Positions 1-9,450 are shown, numbered from the stretch's first letter. The stretch is DNA of 64,000 nt from Corynebacterium zhongnanshanii (GCF_014490575.1 NZ_CP061033.1:2108001-2172000); one strand, 5' to 3'. Made by a program: numbers and translations. The notes: generated by a model from the letters alone, not told the origin.

Positions 1-398
1 CCAATGCATTGGGCGAGGACACGGTTAAGGGCAGCGCACAGGGGGCAGCCCAGGCAACGGGCTTCGGGTCTCCGATCTCCGCGAAGACGGGCACCACAGA
101 ATCCAACATGTCCGCGGCGTTTGTGGGTTTCACCCCAACCTGGGCCGGCAGCACCTACATCTTCAACGACGGCAACACCACGCTGCCGCTGTGCACCAGC
201 CCGGCGCGACAGTGCATGAATGGCGATATGTTTGGAGGTAAGGAAGCCGCGGAAACGTTCCTGGCTACCACGAATAACCTGCTGAGATACGTCGGAGCGC
301 CGATGCTTCCGCCCTTCGATCCGCGTTTCCTGGCGGGCACGAACCCCCACGGATTCCGGGAGGCCTACGGGCACGTCACGGCGCAGCGCCGCCATTAG
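1..398 (+). CDS. Bifunctional penicillin-binding protein, 3' end only (partial)
   Basis: Only the last ~130 codons are in the window; the frame (codons from base 3) is open through the left edge, so the true start lies outside. The visible part is the end of a transpeptidase domain: it contains the KTG box as S-A-K-T-G-T-T, followed by a TNNMSAAFVGFTP-like stretch typical of class A PBPs (PonA/PBP1), where the strand next to the KTG box is followed by a F-x-G-Y/F-T-P motif. Class A PBPs polymerise and cross-link peptidoglycan outside the cytoplasmic membrane. The neighbouring metallophosphoesterase gene is a usual partner of ponA in corynebacteria and mycobacteria. Class A versus class B cannot be decided from this fragment alone; the downstream neighbour favours class A. 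Confidence 0.8.
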   Translation, partial: NALGEDTVKGSAQGAAQATGFGSPISAKTGTTESNMSAAFVGFTPTWAGSTYIFNDGNTTLPLCTSPARQCMNGDMFGGKEAAETFLATTNNLLRYVGAPMLPPFDPRFLAGTNPHGFREAYGHVTAQRRH

Positions 399-471
399 CC
401 AGGCCGCCATTAAGTAGGCCGCCACTAAGCACGCCGCCGGGAGCGCTAGCCTGCCACACGCTCCGAGCCGC

Positions 472-477
472 TAGACT
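472..477 (+). promoter_or_regulatory. -10 box (TAGACT) for the metallophosphoesterase gene
   Basis: TAGACT fits the actinobacterial TANNNT -10 consensus. It lies only 6 nt before the GTG at 484 and 9 nt before the ATG at 487, so transcription would start at or next to the start codon, giving a leaderless mRNA. No clear -35 is seen. This is inference from spacing. Confidence 0.4.
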
Positions 478-483
478 TGTGAG

Positions 484-1467
484 GTGATGAAGTTGCGCAA
501 CACCGTCAGTTCAAAGCCCACACGCCGCTCCCTCGCCCGCTCCATTTTTCTGGGTGCGGCGGGAGTGGGTGCGCTGGGCGTCGGATCATTAATTCTGGCA
601 GAGCGCGAAACACACATGTATCGGCTGCACCAGGTCACGGTGCCACTGCTGGAGCCCGGAACGCTGCCGGACGACTGGGACAGCCTGCGGATTCTGCACG
701 TCAGCGACCTCCACATGCTGGCGCGGCAGAAGGATAAGCAACAATGGGTCGCCGAGCTGGAACAGATGGACCCCGATCTGGTGATTAACACGGGCGACAA
801 CCTCGGGGAAGCCGAAGGCGTGCCGGGCGTGCTGCGGGCGCTGGATCCGCTGCTCAACCGCCCCGGGGTGTTCGTCTTCGGCTCCAATGACTACTTCGCG
901 CCGCGCCCCGTCAACCCCTTCATCTATCTCCTGGGCAAGAAACGTAAGCCCAGCACGGAAGAATTGCCGTGGAAGGGGATGCGCGCGGCCTTCATCGAAC
1001 GAGGATGGCACGACGCCACCCACCAGCGCGTGGAATTCGCCATTGACCCGGCGCTCACCGGTTCTGGCACTTACTCGCGCAAGGTGAAGCTGGCGTTGGC
1101 GGGCGTGGATGACCCGCACCACGAGCTGGACGATTATGACAGCATCGCGGGCCACCCGAATCCGGACGCGGACCTGGCGATCGGGCTATCGCACTCCCCG
1201 GAGCCGCACATTCTGGACAAGTTCGCGGCCGACGGATACCAGCTGGCCTTGAGCGGGCACACTCACGGTGGGCAGCTGTGCCTTCCGGGCGGGCGGGCGC
1301 TGGTGACGAACTGTGGTATCGACCGCTCGCGGGTGGCGGGGCTGTCCCGCTGGTCGGATCGGCTGTGGCTGCATGTCACCAACGGTTTGGGTAATTCGAA
1401 GTACGTGCCGTTCCGAACGTTCTGCCGGCCATCGGCCACCCTGATTCATGTGACGGAGAAGGCCTAG
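484..1467 (+). CDS. Metallophosphoesterase, membrane-anchored (YkuE/YaeI-like)
   Basis: A 327-residue calcineurin-like phosphoesterase. The metal-binding motifs are in order: D-x-H in HVSDLHM (about residue 75), GD-N in NTGDN, a GNHD-type box here written GSNDY, and the C-terminal GHTHGGQ near residue 260. The N-terminus has basic residues (TRRSLAR) followed by a hydrophobic stretch, so it is probably anchored in or exported across the membrane, possibly by Tat (RRS context, not a strict twin-arginine motif). In the family these enzymes hydrolyse phosphodiesters of nucleotides or lipids (YaeI/LpxH relatives); the substrate here is unknown. The start is a GTG at 484 or the ATG at 487. Confidence 0.85.
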   Translation: MMKLRNTVSSKPTRRSLARSIFLGAAGVGALGVGSLILAERETHMYRLHQVTVPLLEPGTLPDDWDSLRILHVSDLHMLARQKDKQQWVAELEQMDPDLVINTGDNLGEAEGVPGVLRALDPLLNRPGVFVFGSNDYFAPRPVNPFIYLLGKKRKPSTEELPWKGMRAAFIERGWHDATHQRVEFAIDPALTGSGTYSRKVKLALAGVDDPHHELDDYDSIAGHPNPDADLAIGLSHSPEPHILDKFAADGYQLALSGHTHGGQLCLPGGRALVTNCGIDRSRVAGLSRWSDRLWLHVTNGLGNSKYVPFRTFCRPSATLIHVTEKA

Positions 1468-1545
1468 AGTACCCTTGAACACGCAACCGCATCGGCTGCT
1501 ACAGTACGTGGACAGTACATGCGGTACTACCTTCGGTATTACCTT

Positions 1546-1622
1546 CGGGATATGGCGCAGTTTGGTAGCGCACCTCGTTCGGGACGAGGGGGTCGCAGGT
1601 TCAAATCCTGTTATCCCGACCA
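1546..1622 (+). tRNA. tRNA-Pro (anticodon CGG)
   Basis: Acceptor arms CGGGATA (1546-1552) and TATCCCG (1612-1618) pair fully, with discriminator A and an encoded CCA at 1620-1622. The anticodon arm is CCTCG-TTCGGGA-CGAGG, giving anticodon CGG, which reads CCG. The T arm GCAGG-TTCAAAT-CCTG is canonical. 77 nt, followed by a strong terminator hairpin. Confidence 0.96.
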
Positions 1623-1629
1623 TGTGATC

Positions 1630-1669
1630 CGGGGCTCAGCACACATAGTGGTGCTGGGCCCCGTTTTTC
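1630..1669 (+). terminator. Rho-independent terminator of tRNA-Pro
   Basis: A GC-rich stem CGGGGCTCAGCAC / GTGCTGGGCCCCG with a short AT loop is followed by TTTTT. It sits 8 nt after the tRNA CCA. Confidence 0.85.
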
Positions 1670-1742
1670 GTGCGCGTGTTGTGACAGCAGACACGCCCCG
1701 TGGTAGAGCACCATCGCACGAAGCAACGTCACATCAGTATCC

Positions 1743-1777
1743 CCCAATTGGGTGTAGTACGGGGTGGTTGGTACTAT
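1743..1777 (+). promoter_or_regulatory. Promoter region of the mnh operon with a 10-bp palindrome
   Basis: TACTAT at 1772-1777 matches the TANNNT -10 consensus; TTGGGT at 1748-1753 is a plausible -35 at 18 nt spacing. A perfect palindrome CCCAATTGGG (1743-1752) overlaps the -35 and may be an operator. The transcript would start near 1784, about 60 nt before the GTG of mnhA. The rest of the 1670-1846 interval shows no gene. Confidence 0.4.
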
Positions 1778-1846
1778 TGAGACTGTTGTGAATTTACTCA
1801 ACGCCCCTCCCCTGTACTCGAACCTTGGTAGGAGTGTTGCATCCTC

Positions 1847-4800
1847 GTGAGCTTGGTTGCCATCCCATTAGTTATTAGCGTGGCGCTCATCGCAGTACCT
1901 GTCCTGGTCAAACTCCTTGACCGAAACGCAGGTTGGCCCTTGGGCATCACATTCTTCGGTGTTGCTGGTTACATCATCATGCACGCCGACCCAATACTTG
2001 AGGGGAGAGCCGCAACCTGGTCTGTCACGTGGATCAAGGGGCTACTCAGCGGAACCGGCGGCACGGACGCCACCAATCCCACGGGCGCTACCGCAGATGT
2101 GATCTTTGCACTGCGCATGGACGCGTTATCGCTCTTCTTCGCGCTCCTGGCGCTCATCATCGGCGGCGTGGTGTTCATCTACTCCACCCGCTACTTGCAC
2201 CACGGTCATAAAATCATGAGCTTTTACCTGCTCATGACGTCCTTCATGCTGGCAGTGCTGCTGCTGGTCCTGGCCGACGACGTGGCGTTGTTGTTCGTGG
2301 GCTGGGAATTGGTGAGCTTGGCGTCGTTCTTCCTCATCGCCCGCAGCGGCTCCGGCGGCGAGGCAGGATCGGTACGCACGTTGCTGCTCACCTTCGCTGG
2401 TGGTCTCTTCCTGCTGGTCGGGTTGGGGCTTGCGGCGATCACCGCAGGGACGATGCGGGTGTCTGAGATTGTGACCTACGACGCCTGGGGCGACCATCAA
2501 GTACGGCTCACCCTCATTGCGGTGTTGATCGCACTGGCTGGATTCTCCAAGGCCGCACAGATCCCGTTCCACTTCTGGCTTCCTGAAGCGATGGCGGCGG
2601 ACACTCCCGTGTCCGCCTTCCTTCACGCCGCAGCCGTGGTGAAGGCAGGTGTGTACCTGCTGATTCGCTTCTCCGGGCTGTTTGATGGGCTCATGGCATG
2701 GCATGTGCTCCTCATTGTCACGGGCATGACCACGGCCGTGATGGCGGCTGTGTACGCCATCCAGAAACCCGATCTGAAAAAGCTGACCGCCTATTCCACG
2801 GTGTCCCAGCTGGGCTGGATCGTGGCTACCATCGGTGTGGGAACTCCCTTCGCGATCGGGGCGGCGATTGTGCACACGGCAGCGCATGCGTTGTTTAAAT
2901 CCTCCCTGTTCATGCTGGTGGGAGTGATCGACCACCAGGCCGGATCGCGGCACATGCACCGCCTGGGCTCCCTGTGGCGCCGGATGCCGTTCACGTTCGG
3001 CTCGGCTGTGATCGCGGCAGCGTCCATGGCGGCGATCCCGCCCACCCTGGGATTTGTGTCTAAGGAAGGGATGCTTGAGGCGTTCCTTGAAGCGCCTCTG
3101 AGCAACACGGGGATCATCGTGCTGCTGTGCGCGGCGGCGCTGGGCGCGTTGGCCACCATGGTGTACTCCGCGAAGTACATCACGGGTGCGTTCATCGACG
3201 GCTCGAAGGACATGAGTAAGGTCCAGGAAGCCCCGTTCAGCTTCTGGTTTCCCGCCGCGGCACCCGGCCTGCTCTCCCTGCCGGCTGTGTTATTCCTGTC
3301 CCGTGCGGACCATCCGCTGGATTCCATTGTGGCTTCCACCGGCGTGGGCGAAACCCACTCCCACCTGGCGCTGTGGCACGGCGTGACCACGCCACTGTTG
3401 ATTTCTTTGGCGGTCATTGGCGTGGGCGTTGTGGTGATCTGGCAACGCCACCGCCTGGTCTACCCCCTGGAGACCGCGCGCCTGGGTCTGTTCAGTGGCG
3501 CGCAAGTGCTGGACACGTATGAAAATCTATCCCGACGCCTCGCGCGCCTACTCAGCCGCCCATCCGCGGGATTGAACCCCACCCGTCACGTGCTGTGGAT
3601 CATGCTGATGCTCATCGCGATTGGCGCGGCATCTGTCATGGCGCCTGGCCGCATCGCGGGCCTGGCCGCACTGGAGCCGCGTGTGAGCGGCATCGACCGG
3701 TTGGAAGACGTGGTGGCGTTGGCCATCGTTGCCTTCGCCGTGGTGGCGCTGATCGCTACGCGTTCCCGCCTCGCCTCCGTTGTGCTGGTGGGTATTGCCG
3801 GCGTGGGCGTGTCCTGGATGATGCTGATCCTGGGAGCCCCCGATGTGGCGCTGACCAACCTGCTGGTGGAGTTCTGTGTGGTCGTCCTGATGATGCTGGT
3901 GGTGCGCCACCAGCCGCGCCTGTACCTCCGCGAGGGAGAAAACCGCACGCGCTTTGCCACCTTCATGGCCCTGACTATCGGGCTGGTCACGTTCTTCGGC
4001 GTGTGGCTGTTGACGGGACGCCACGATAAGCCGCAGGTAGCCCAGTGGTACTTGGAGAACACTCCGAAGGAAGTGGACGCCAACAACGTGGTGGCAGCCA
4101 TCCTGGTTGAGTTCCGTGCCTTCGATACGATGGGCGAGCTCATCGTTCTGGGTATCGCCGGCATTGTCATCGCCGCGATTATCCAGTCCATTCCGCGCTC
4201 CCCGCTGCCGGGATACGGTCCTGGTTCTACCTCCGAGCTGTTCCGCGCGGAAGGATCCACCCGATTCCCGGACGTGCACAAGGTCCCGGAACTGGCGCCA
4301 TTCTATTCCAAGTACCTGCGCTCCAACTACTTAAACTCCATCCTGTCCCGCCAGGTCACGAAGTATCTGGTTCCGTTGCTGATCATCCTGTCTGCGGTGA
4401 CCTTCTACCGTGGCGCAATGGCCCCCGGTGGCGCTTTCTTGGCTGCGCTGGTCGCGGCCTGTGGCATGTTCGTGTACTACCTCGGCACCGCACGGTCCGA
4501 GCTGATGGGCACGAACGACCTGGGCTACAAGTTCATCGGTTGGGGCATGTTCCTTGCCTTGGGCACGGGCCTGATTGGCTTCTTCAAGGGCAGCTTCTTA
4601 GCACCATTCCACGGCTCGATCGGACCGTTCCACTGGTCCACCTCCCTGATCTTCGATGGCGGTGTGTACCTTGCCGTGCTTGGCCTGATCGTGATTGTCA
4701 TCAACATGATGGGCGGACGTGAGCGCCCCGGTGCTGATCCTTCCCGACACGCCGACGCCTTCCGGACCCCGACCTCAAAGCAGAAGATGGGACCGAAGTC

Positions 4801-5026
4801 TAAGGGCAAACAGCCCACCGCGGTGGAGAAGAGAAGCGATGGCTTGGGACAGCCGTACATGGGCCAGCTGATGGCCCAGAGTCAGAACGGGAAGCCGGAC
4901 CAGGAAGCGCAACGCCTTGAGGCGCAGCACCGTGCGGAGCGTGAGGCAGCCCGAGCGCCTGTCGAAACCGCGGACGATTCTGCACACGATAGCGATTCTG
5001 CACACGATGGAAAGGAGAAGCAGTAA
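1847..5026 (+). CDS. mnhA: Na+/H+ antiporter Mrp/Mnh subunit A fused to subunit B
   Basis: A 1059-residue multispanning membrane protein. The first ~780 residues match MrpA: a complex I NuoL/ND5-like antiporter module with the conserved AAVVKAGVYLL and LTAYSTVSQLGW segments, then the MrpA C-terminal region. The last part (about residues 830-970: TFYRGAMAPGGAFLAALVAA onward) is MrpB-like, so A and B are fused, and no separate mnhB follows. A charged cytosolic tail (about 970-1059) is Lys/Glu/Ala rich. Mrp complexes exchange Na+ (or K+) for H+ and are needed for pH and salt tolerance. Start is a GTG with GGAG about 14 nt upstream; the stop overlaps mnhC by one base. Confidence 0.93.
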   Translation: MSLVAIPLVISVALIAVPVLVKLLDRNAGWPLGITFFGVAGYIIMHADPILEGRAATWSVTWIKGLLSGTGGTDATNPTGATADVIFALRMDALSLFFALLALIIGGVVFIYSTRYLHHGHKIMSFYLLMTSFMLAVLLLVLADDVALLFVGWELVSLASFFLIARSGSGGEAGSVRTLLLTFAGGLFLLVGLGLAAITAGTMRVSEIVTYDAWGDHQVRLTLIAVLIALAGFSKAAQIPFHFWLPEAMAADTPVSAFLHAAAVVKAGVYLLIRFSGLFDGLMAWHVLLIVTGMTTAVMAAVYAIQKPDLKKLTAYSTVSQLGWIVATIGVGTPFAIGAAIVHTAAHALFKSSLFMLVGVIDHQAGSRHMHRLGSLWRRMPFTFGSAVIAAASMAAIPPTLGFVSKEGMLEAFLEAPLSNTGIIVLLCAAALGALATMVYSAKYITGAFIDGSKDMSKVQEAPFSFWFPAAAPGLLSLPAVLFLSRADHPLDSIVASTGVGETHSHLALWHGVTTPLLISLAVIGVGVVVIWQRHRLVYPLETARLGLFSGAQVLDTYENLSRRLARLLSRPSAGLNPTRHVLWIMLMLIAIGAASVMAPGRIAGLAALEPRVSGIDRLEDVVALAIVAFAVVALIATRSRLASVVLVGIAGVGVSWMMLILGAPDVALTNLLVEFCVVVLMMLVVRHQPRLYLREGENRTRFATFMALTIGLVTFFGVWLLTGRHDKPQVAQWYLENTPKEVDANNVVAAILVEFRAFDTMGELIVLGIAGIVIAAIIQSIPRSPLPGYGPGSTSELFRAEGSTRFPDVHKVPELAPFYSKYLRSNYLNSILSRQVTKYLVPLLIILSAVTFYRGAMAPGGAFLAALVAACGMFVYYLGTARSELMGTNDLGYKFIGWGMFLALGTGLIGFFKGSFLAPFHGSIGPFHWSTSLIFDGGVYLAVLGLIVIVINMMGGRERPGADPSRHADAFRTPTSKQKMGPKSKGKQPTAVEKRSDGLGQPYMGQLMAQSQNGKPDQEAQRLEAQHRAEREAARAPVETADDSAHDSDSAHDGKEKQ

Positions 5027-5490
5027 TGATCCTCGCATTGATCATTGCCATCCTGATTGGTGGCGGAGTGTACATGGTGATGCAGCGCGGCATGCTGCGC
5101 ATCATCATTGGCATTGCGCTGCTCAGCCACGGCGTTAACCTGCTAATCCTCTCCACAGGCATTGGCGCCTGGCGCACCGAACCGCTGATGGACCGCGCCA
5201 CGTCCGGCGAGGCGGCAGACCCCCTCCCCCAGGCCTTCGTGCTGACCGCCATCGTGATCTCCATGGCATCGACTGCGGTGCTGCTGGCCATGGCGGCGCT
5301 GGGTCGTGACGACGATACCCGCTCCAGCGACGACCCCGAGTCCGGCTTCCGCCGCTACCGCAGCTTCCAGACCATGGGTCGGGGCACGCAGCGCGCTGGT
5401 GTGAGCGAGCGTGACCTGACGCGGGACAAGAAGCAGGCTGAGAGCAAGGTTGGCAACAAGGCTGAGAACAAGGAGGACAAGAAATCATGA
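5026..5490 (+). CDS. mnhC: Na+/H+ antiporter Mrp/Mnh subunit C
   Basis: A 154-residue NuoK-like small membrane subunit. The N-terminal half has three hydrophobic segments, with GIALLSHGVNLLILS and PLPQAFVLTAIVISMASTAV as the family signature. Compared with the usual ~113 residues it has a hydrophilic insert after the second segment (about 45-65) and a basic tail from about residue 98. ATG overlaps the mnhA stop (TAATG), indicating translational coupling; its stop overlaps the start of mnhD. Confidence 0.92.
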   Translation: MILALIIAILIGGGVYMVMQRGMLRIIIGIALLSHGVNLLILSTGIGAWRTEPLMDRATSGEAADPLPQAFVLTAIVISMASTAVLLAMAALGRDDDTRSSDDPESGFRRYRSFQTMGRGTQRAGVSERDLTRDKKQAESKVGNKAENKEDKKS

Positions 5491-7208
5491 CCACCGGTGC
5501 CCTTCTGTCTCTGTTTATCGTTGTCCCCATGGTGGCCTCTGGCCTGGCGACCGTGATCGGTGTTCCCATCATCCGGCGCGCACTCGCGCTGGCTATTCCC
5601 TTCGCCGGAATGCTCGGCGGCCTGTGGCTGCTGGCTGCAACCTCCGGCGATACGCCAGTGCTCGCGGACAATGTCGGTAAGTTTGTGGGCGGTATTTCCA
5701 TCCCCATCGTGGCGGATTCCCTGACCGCGGTCATGATCTTCACCACCTCCCTGGTGGTGTTCGTCGCACTGTGGTTCGCCGACGTGGTCGGCGAAACACG
5801 CGCCCGCTTCTACCCCGCGCTGGCACTGCTGCTGTTGGGCGGCGCCTGGGGTGCGCTCCTCACGGCAGATTTGTTCAACCTCTTCGTGTTCATCGAAGTG
5901 ATGCTGATGCCGTCCTTCGGCCTCATCGCCATGACCGGTACCTGGGCCCGCCTGGCGAGCGCCCGCATGTTCATCATCGTGAACCTGGTGACGTCCCTGC
6001 TGCTCGTCAGTGGCGTGGCGCTCACCTATGGCGTTATCGGTACCACCAACATCGCCGCGCTCGCGGGGGCTGCCGGCCCTCGAGGCCAGGAGTTTGAACC
6101 CGGTGTGTTCGGCAACCAATGGCAGCTCGTGGTGGCCCTTGGCCTCGTGATCCTGGCTCTGTCCGTCAAGGCCGGAGTGACCCCTGTTCACACCTGGCTG
6201 CCCCGCGCCTACCCCTCTACCTCACCTGCGGTGATGGCGCTGTTCTCCGGTCTCCACACGAAGGTTGCCGTGTATGCAATCATGCGCATCTTCATGACTG
6301 TCTTTGAAGGGGACCCCACCTGGTCCTGGACCATCCTGTTCTTCATGGTGCTGGGCATGCTCATCGGTGGCTTCGGTGGCATGGTGGAATCCTCCATGCG
6401 CTCAGTCATCGGTTATCAGATGGTCAACGGAATCCCGTTCATCCTCATTTCTCTGGCCTTCCTGGCCGAGAAGCCACACCTGATGCTGTCCGCGGCACTG
6501 TTCTACATGCTGCACCACATGGTCGTCGCCGCCGCCCTCATCATGGCCTCTGGCGCCATCGAGGAAACCTACGGCTTCGGCCGTCTGCGCTTGCTGTCCG
6601 GCATCATGCGCCGTGACCGCTTTGTCGCCACTGTCTTCGCCATGGGCGCCCTCGCCATCGTGGGATTCCCACCCTTCTCCGGGCTGTGGGGAAAGCTGGG
6701 ACTCGTCTTCGGCATTTCCGCCGATGGCTCATGGCGTGCCTGGCTGGCCATCTCCGTGATCATCATCTCCAGCATGGCCGCGCTGCTCTCCATGGTCTAC
6801 CTCTGGCGAGAAGTCTTCTGGGGCCGTCAGATGAACGCCAATGAGTGCGATCCCACACTCCGTGTGCCCCGGCGATACGTGTTCCCCTCTGCAGCACTCA
6901 TCGCTGTCTCCGTCGCGATGTTCGTCGGCGCTGGACCCCTGTTCAACGTCACCAACCGCGCAGCCCACGCCCTGACGGACACCACCGCCTATGTTGCCGC
7001 CGTCTTCCCAGACAAGGACAAGGCCGTGGGTAACGTCCTTCCGATCGGACCGGCTGGCCTCGACAACGTTCCCGAAGGAGCACAGTCGGCCACCGCCAGC
7101 AACGCAGTCCAAGAGGAAGAAAACCGCAAGGCCGCCAAGGACCCGAAGCAGTACGACGCCACCAACAGCCGTGTCGACTCCCCTCAACGGGAAAAGGCAG
7201 GTAAGTAA
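5487..7208 (+). CDS. mnhD: Na+/H+ antiporter Mrp/Mnh subunit D
   Basis: A 573-residue NuoM/N-like antiporter-type membrane subunit. Family signatures include LFVFIEVMLMPSFGL, the VKAGVTPVHTWLPRAYPSTSPAVMALFSGLHTKVAVYA region with the conserved Lys, and FPPFSGLWGK near residue 395. MnhA and MnhD are thought to form the ion-translocating core of the complex. The last ~80 residues are hydrophilic and charged, longer than in Bacillus MrpD. ATG starts inside an ATGA overlap with mnhC and is preceded by AAGGAGG. Confidence 0.93.
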   Translation: MTTGALLSLFIVVPMVASGLATVIGVPIIRRALALAIPFAGMLGGLWLLAATSGDTPVLADNVGKFVGGISIPIVADSLTAVMIFTTSLVVFVALWFADVVGETRARFYPALALLLLGGAWGALLTADLFNLFVFIEVMLMPSFGLIAMTGTWARLASARMFIIVNLVTSLLLVSGVALTYGVIGTTNIAALAGAAGPRGQEFEPGVFGNQWQLVVALGLVILALSVKAGVTPVHTWLPRAYPSTSPAVMALFSGLHTKVAVYAIMRIFMTVFEGDPTWSWTILFFMVLGMLIGGFGGMVESSMRSVIGYQMVNGIPFILISLAFLAEKPHLMLSAALFYMLHHMVVAAALIMASGAIEETYGFGRLRLLSGIMRRDRFVATVFAMGALAIVGFPPFSGLWGKLGLVFGISADGSWRAWLAISVIIISSMAALLSMVYLWREVFWGRQMNANECDPTLRVPRRYVFPSAALIAVSVAMFVGAGPLFNVTNRAAHALTDTTAYVAAVFPDKDKAVGNVLPIGPAGLDNVPEGAQSATASNAVQEEENRKAAKDPKQYDATNSRVDSPQREKAGK

Positions 7209-7210
7209 CT

Positions 7211-8176
7211 ATGAGCCTCATCAACAACACCATCCACAGCGTGCGCTACGGCACCTGGCTGGTCGGCCAGATCATCAAAGAATCCGTGATCATGGCCATC
7301 GATACCCTGGGAACCGGCCGCAATATCGCGCCGATCATTCTGTACTACCCACTGCGAGTCACGTGCGAGCGTGACATCGCCGGCTTCATCGCCTCCATTA
7401 CGATGACGCCCGGCACACTCGCCCTCGGCGTCACCGGACCCAAGGAGGTCGATTACGACGCCATCGCCGGCAACCGTGGACTGGATGCCTCCGCCGTGGC
7501 AGAATCCGAATTCAAAACCCACGGCCTGGACACCGTCCAACGCTTCCTCGCCGTCCACGCAATGTACGGTTCCGACCCCCAAGAATTGCTCGACAGCCTC
7601 GCAGATATGGAAGAACGGCTCGCTCCTCACGTGAAATCCGTCCCCATGAAATTCGACGTGGAATACCTCGTCGAGCGCGGACGTAAAGGCCCCCGTGGAT
7701 ACCGCGGGAGTCGCGGCGGTAGGGCGTCGGATGAAACGGTATTCGACGTGGAAAAGGTGGATTCCACCCCACATGCCGCAGCATTCGTCGCCGCAATCCT
7801 GGAAGCCAACGACGATGAAAAAGATCCCGATGAGCTGCGCAACATGGACCGCATGGAGCGCTACGAAGTGGCACGTCGCAACGCCGAACGCGCCCGAGCC
7901 GCGAAAAAGAAGGACTCCACCGGGGCACCAGATATTGACACGTTCGCGGGCGACAACCTCGGCGCATCCCTCTCTGACCGGCAAGGACGCACCAAACCCG
8001 GCGAAACTCTCTACGACCCGCTATACCCTGAAAATAACCCTCGCGATGACAAGGACGTCAGCGGGAAAGAACGCTGGAAACAGGCTCCTCGGCACTGGAA
8101 AGAAAAACACGACGAAGAAGCAGAAAAAGCATCCCGAGTAAAGAAACGCTCCAAGAAAAAGCGGAAAGGTAACTAG
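7211..8176 (+). CDS. mnhE: Na+/H+ antiporter Mrp/Mnh subunit E
   Basis: A 321-residue subunit. The core of about 120 residues matches MrpE (N-terminal membrane helices, then ITMTPGTLALGVTGP, the family hallmark). Typical MrpE proteins are about 160 residues; here a long hydrophilic tail (about residues 130-321), rich in Asp, Glu, Arg and Lys and ending in a KKRSKKKRK-type basic cluster, roughly doubles the length. Such a tail would lie in the cytoplasm. Starts 2 nt after mnhD. Confidence 0.9.
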   Translation: MSLINNTIHSVRYGTWLVGQIIKESVIMAIDTLGTGRNIAPIILYYPLRVTCERDIAGFIASITMTPGTLALGVTGPKEVDYDAIAGNRGLDASAVAESEFKTHGLDTVQRFLAVHAMYGSDPQELLDSLADMEERLAPHVKSVPMKFDVEYLVERGRKGPRGYRGSRGGRASDETVFDVEKVDSTPHAAAFVAAILEANDDEKDPDELRNMDRMERYEVARRNAERARAAKKKDSTGAPDIDTFAGDNLGASLSDRQGRTKPGETLYDPLYPENNPRDDKDVSGKERWKQAPRHWKEKHDEEAEKASRVKKRSKKKRKGN

Positions 8177-8179
8177 CCA

Positions 8180-8458
8180 ATGTCACCCACCATGCTTCTC
8201 GACATCTTGGTCGGAATTGCTGCGGTGATCGTGGTCATCGCACTGCTGACCGTGCTGTGGCGTGCCGTATCCACCCACAACGACGCCCGCCGCGCCGTCC
8301 TCTCGGACATGATCTTTTTCTCCATGATCGGGTTGTTTCTGTGCTATTCCATGTACAACCGGACGGCGATCACCTACGACGTCGCACTATTCGCCGGGCT
8401 TTTCGGCGCAATTTCTACCATCGCGAACGCGCGCATTATTAGCCGCGGCCGCCGATAA
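8180..8458 (+). CDS. mnhF: Na+/H+ antiporter Mrp/Mnh subunit F
   Basis: A 92-residue protein with three hydrophobic helices, the size and topology of MrpF/PhaF. It shows the DMIFFSMIGLFLCYSMY central helix and a short basic C-terminus. It begins 3 nt after mnhE and is followed by mnhG, the standard order. Confidence 0.9.
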   Translation: MSPTMLLDILVGIAAVIVVIALLTVLWRAVSTHNDARRAVLSDMIFFSMIGLFLCYSMYNRTAITYDVALFAGLFGAISTIANARIISRGRR

Positions 8459-8479
8459 AGCGGTTGAAAGGAGACTGCT

Positions 8480-8914
8480 ATGACATTCCTACTTGGAACA
8501 GACGCTGGGCAGCAGCTATACACCTTCGCCGCAGAGGCGGGCGAGCTGCAAGAGTTCCGGGAGCCGAATTGGTTCGCCGCGATCTTGGCAGGGGTGCTGG
8601 CGATTATCGGAGCGGTGTTTATCTTCGTGAGCGCCAGGGCCATGTATTTGGCACCCGACGCGCTGTCCCAGGTGAACATGGTGGGACCCGCCGTGGGCGT
8701 GGGTATTCCCCTGTTAATTTGCGCGAATCTGGTGCACACCTTCGCGGTGGAGGGGTTCGTCGTGGGGGCGCTGATCAGGGCTATTGTGGCGATTGTTGCC
8801 CTGCTTGTGGTGGGCGCTGTGGGGTCTTATGTGATGGGGCGTGCGCTGCACGCCACGCACTGGGATCACACGGTGCCGCTGTCTGGTGGTCAGCGAGCGT
8901 CCGAGCCGAAGTAG
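8480..8914 (+). CDS. mnhG: Na+/H+ antiporter Mrp/Mnh subunit G
   Basis: A 144-residue MrpG-like protein with three membrane helices after a ~30-residue hydrophilic N-terminus. The central part reads AIIGAVFIFVSARAMYLAPDALSQ, equivalent to the G-x-x-G-x-x-R-x-PD-xx-R region of MrpG, and VGIPLLICANLVHTF follows. GAAAGGAG lies upstream of the ATG. Last gene of the operon. The following 100 bp hold only short direct repeats (GTAGCGCTGCCAC at about 8931 and 8973). Confidence 0.85.
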   Translation: MTFLLGTDAGQQLYTFAAEAGELQEFREPNWFAAILAGVLAIIGAVFIFVSARAMYLAPDALSQVNMVGPAVGVGIPLLICANLVHTFAVEGFVVGALIRAIVAIVALLVVGAVGSYVMGRALHATHWDHTVPLSGGQRASEPK

Positions 8915-9015
8915 TGGCATAGCAGCGGCGCTGTAGCGCTGCCACAGCACGGCGGTGCCGCACACCCAACAGCCGTAGCGCTGCCACGGTGCCACCGCGC
9001 GGAAGCTGTGCGAGA

Positions 9016-9450
9016 CTAGCCGGCGAAGGCTTCCACCTCTACCGTGATGTCGCCCTTCATAGCCTTGGAGTATGGGCAGAACTCGTGAGCCTTAGCCACC
9101 AGCTCTTCTGCCTGCTGTTGATCCACATCAAACACCGTGGCACTGATCTTTGCAGACAGCTCAAATCCCTTGCCGGCCTTGTGCAGGGAGGTTTCAACAG
9201 TGACCTCAGGGGTATTGTCCAGCTTCACACCGGCATTCTTGATGATCAGCTGCAGCGCACCGTTGAAGCATGCTGCCCAACCCGCGGATACCAGTTGCTC
9301 AGGGTTGGTACCCTCGCCGGAACCACCCAGTGCCTTTGGTGGGCGGGTGTCCAGGTCAATCTGACGATCGTCGGTAGAGACATGACCATCGCGACCTCCA
9401 CCGGTGGACAGGGCCTTGGCGGTGTAGAGGGCGTCCTTAGCGTCGCTCAT
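9016..9450 (-). CDS. Organic hydroperoxide resistance protein (Ohr/OsmC family)
   Basis: 144 residues, typical Ohr length. It starts MSDAKDALYTAKALSTGGG and contains both redox cysteines: one in the GWAACFNGAL segment (about residue 60) and one in the FCPYSKAMKGD segment near the C-terminus (about 125). Ohr enzymes reduce organic peroxides with a thiol donor in the cytosol. The longer reading frame to 9603 is discarded because a good site (AAAGGAGTT) sits just before the ATG at 9450 and the homology begins there. Divergent from the sigma factor gene. Confidence 0.9.
   Translation of the reverse strand: MSDAKDALYTAKALSTGGGRDGHVSTDDRQIDLDTRPPKALGGSGEGTNPEQLVSAGWAACFNGALQLIIKNAGVKLDNTPEVTVETSLHKAGKGFELSAKISATVFDVDQQQAEELVAKAHEFCPYSKAMKGDITVEVEAFAG

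Noticed and set aside
8915..9015. Possible small RNA in repeated GTAGCGCTGCCAC
   Set aside because: Only two short direct repeats and GC-rich filler; no promoter-terminator pair.
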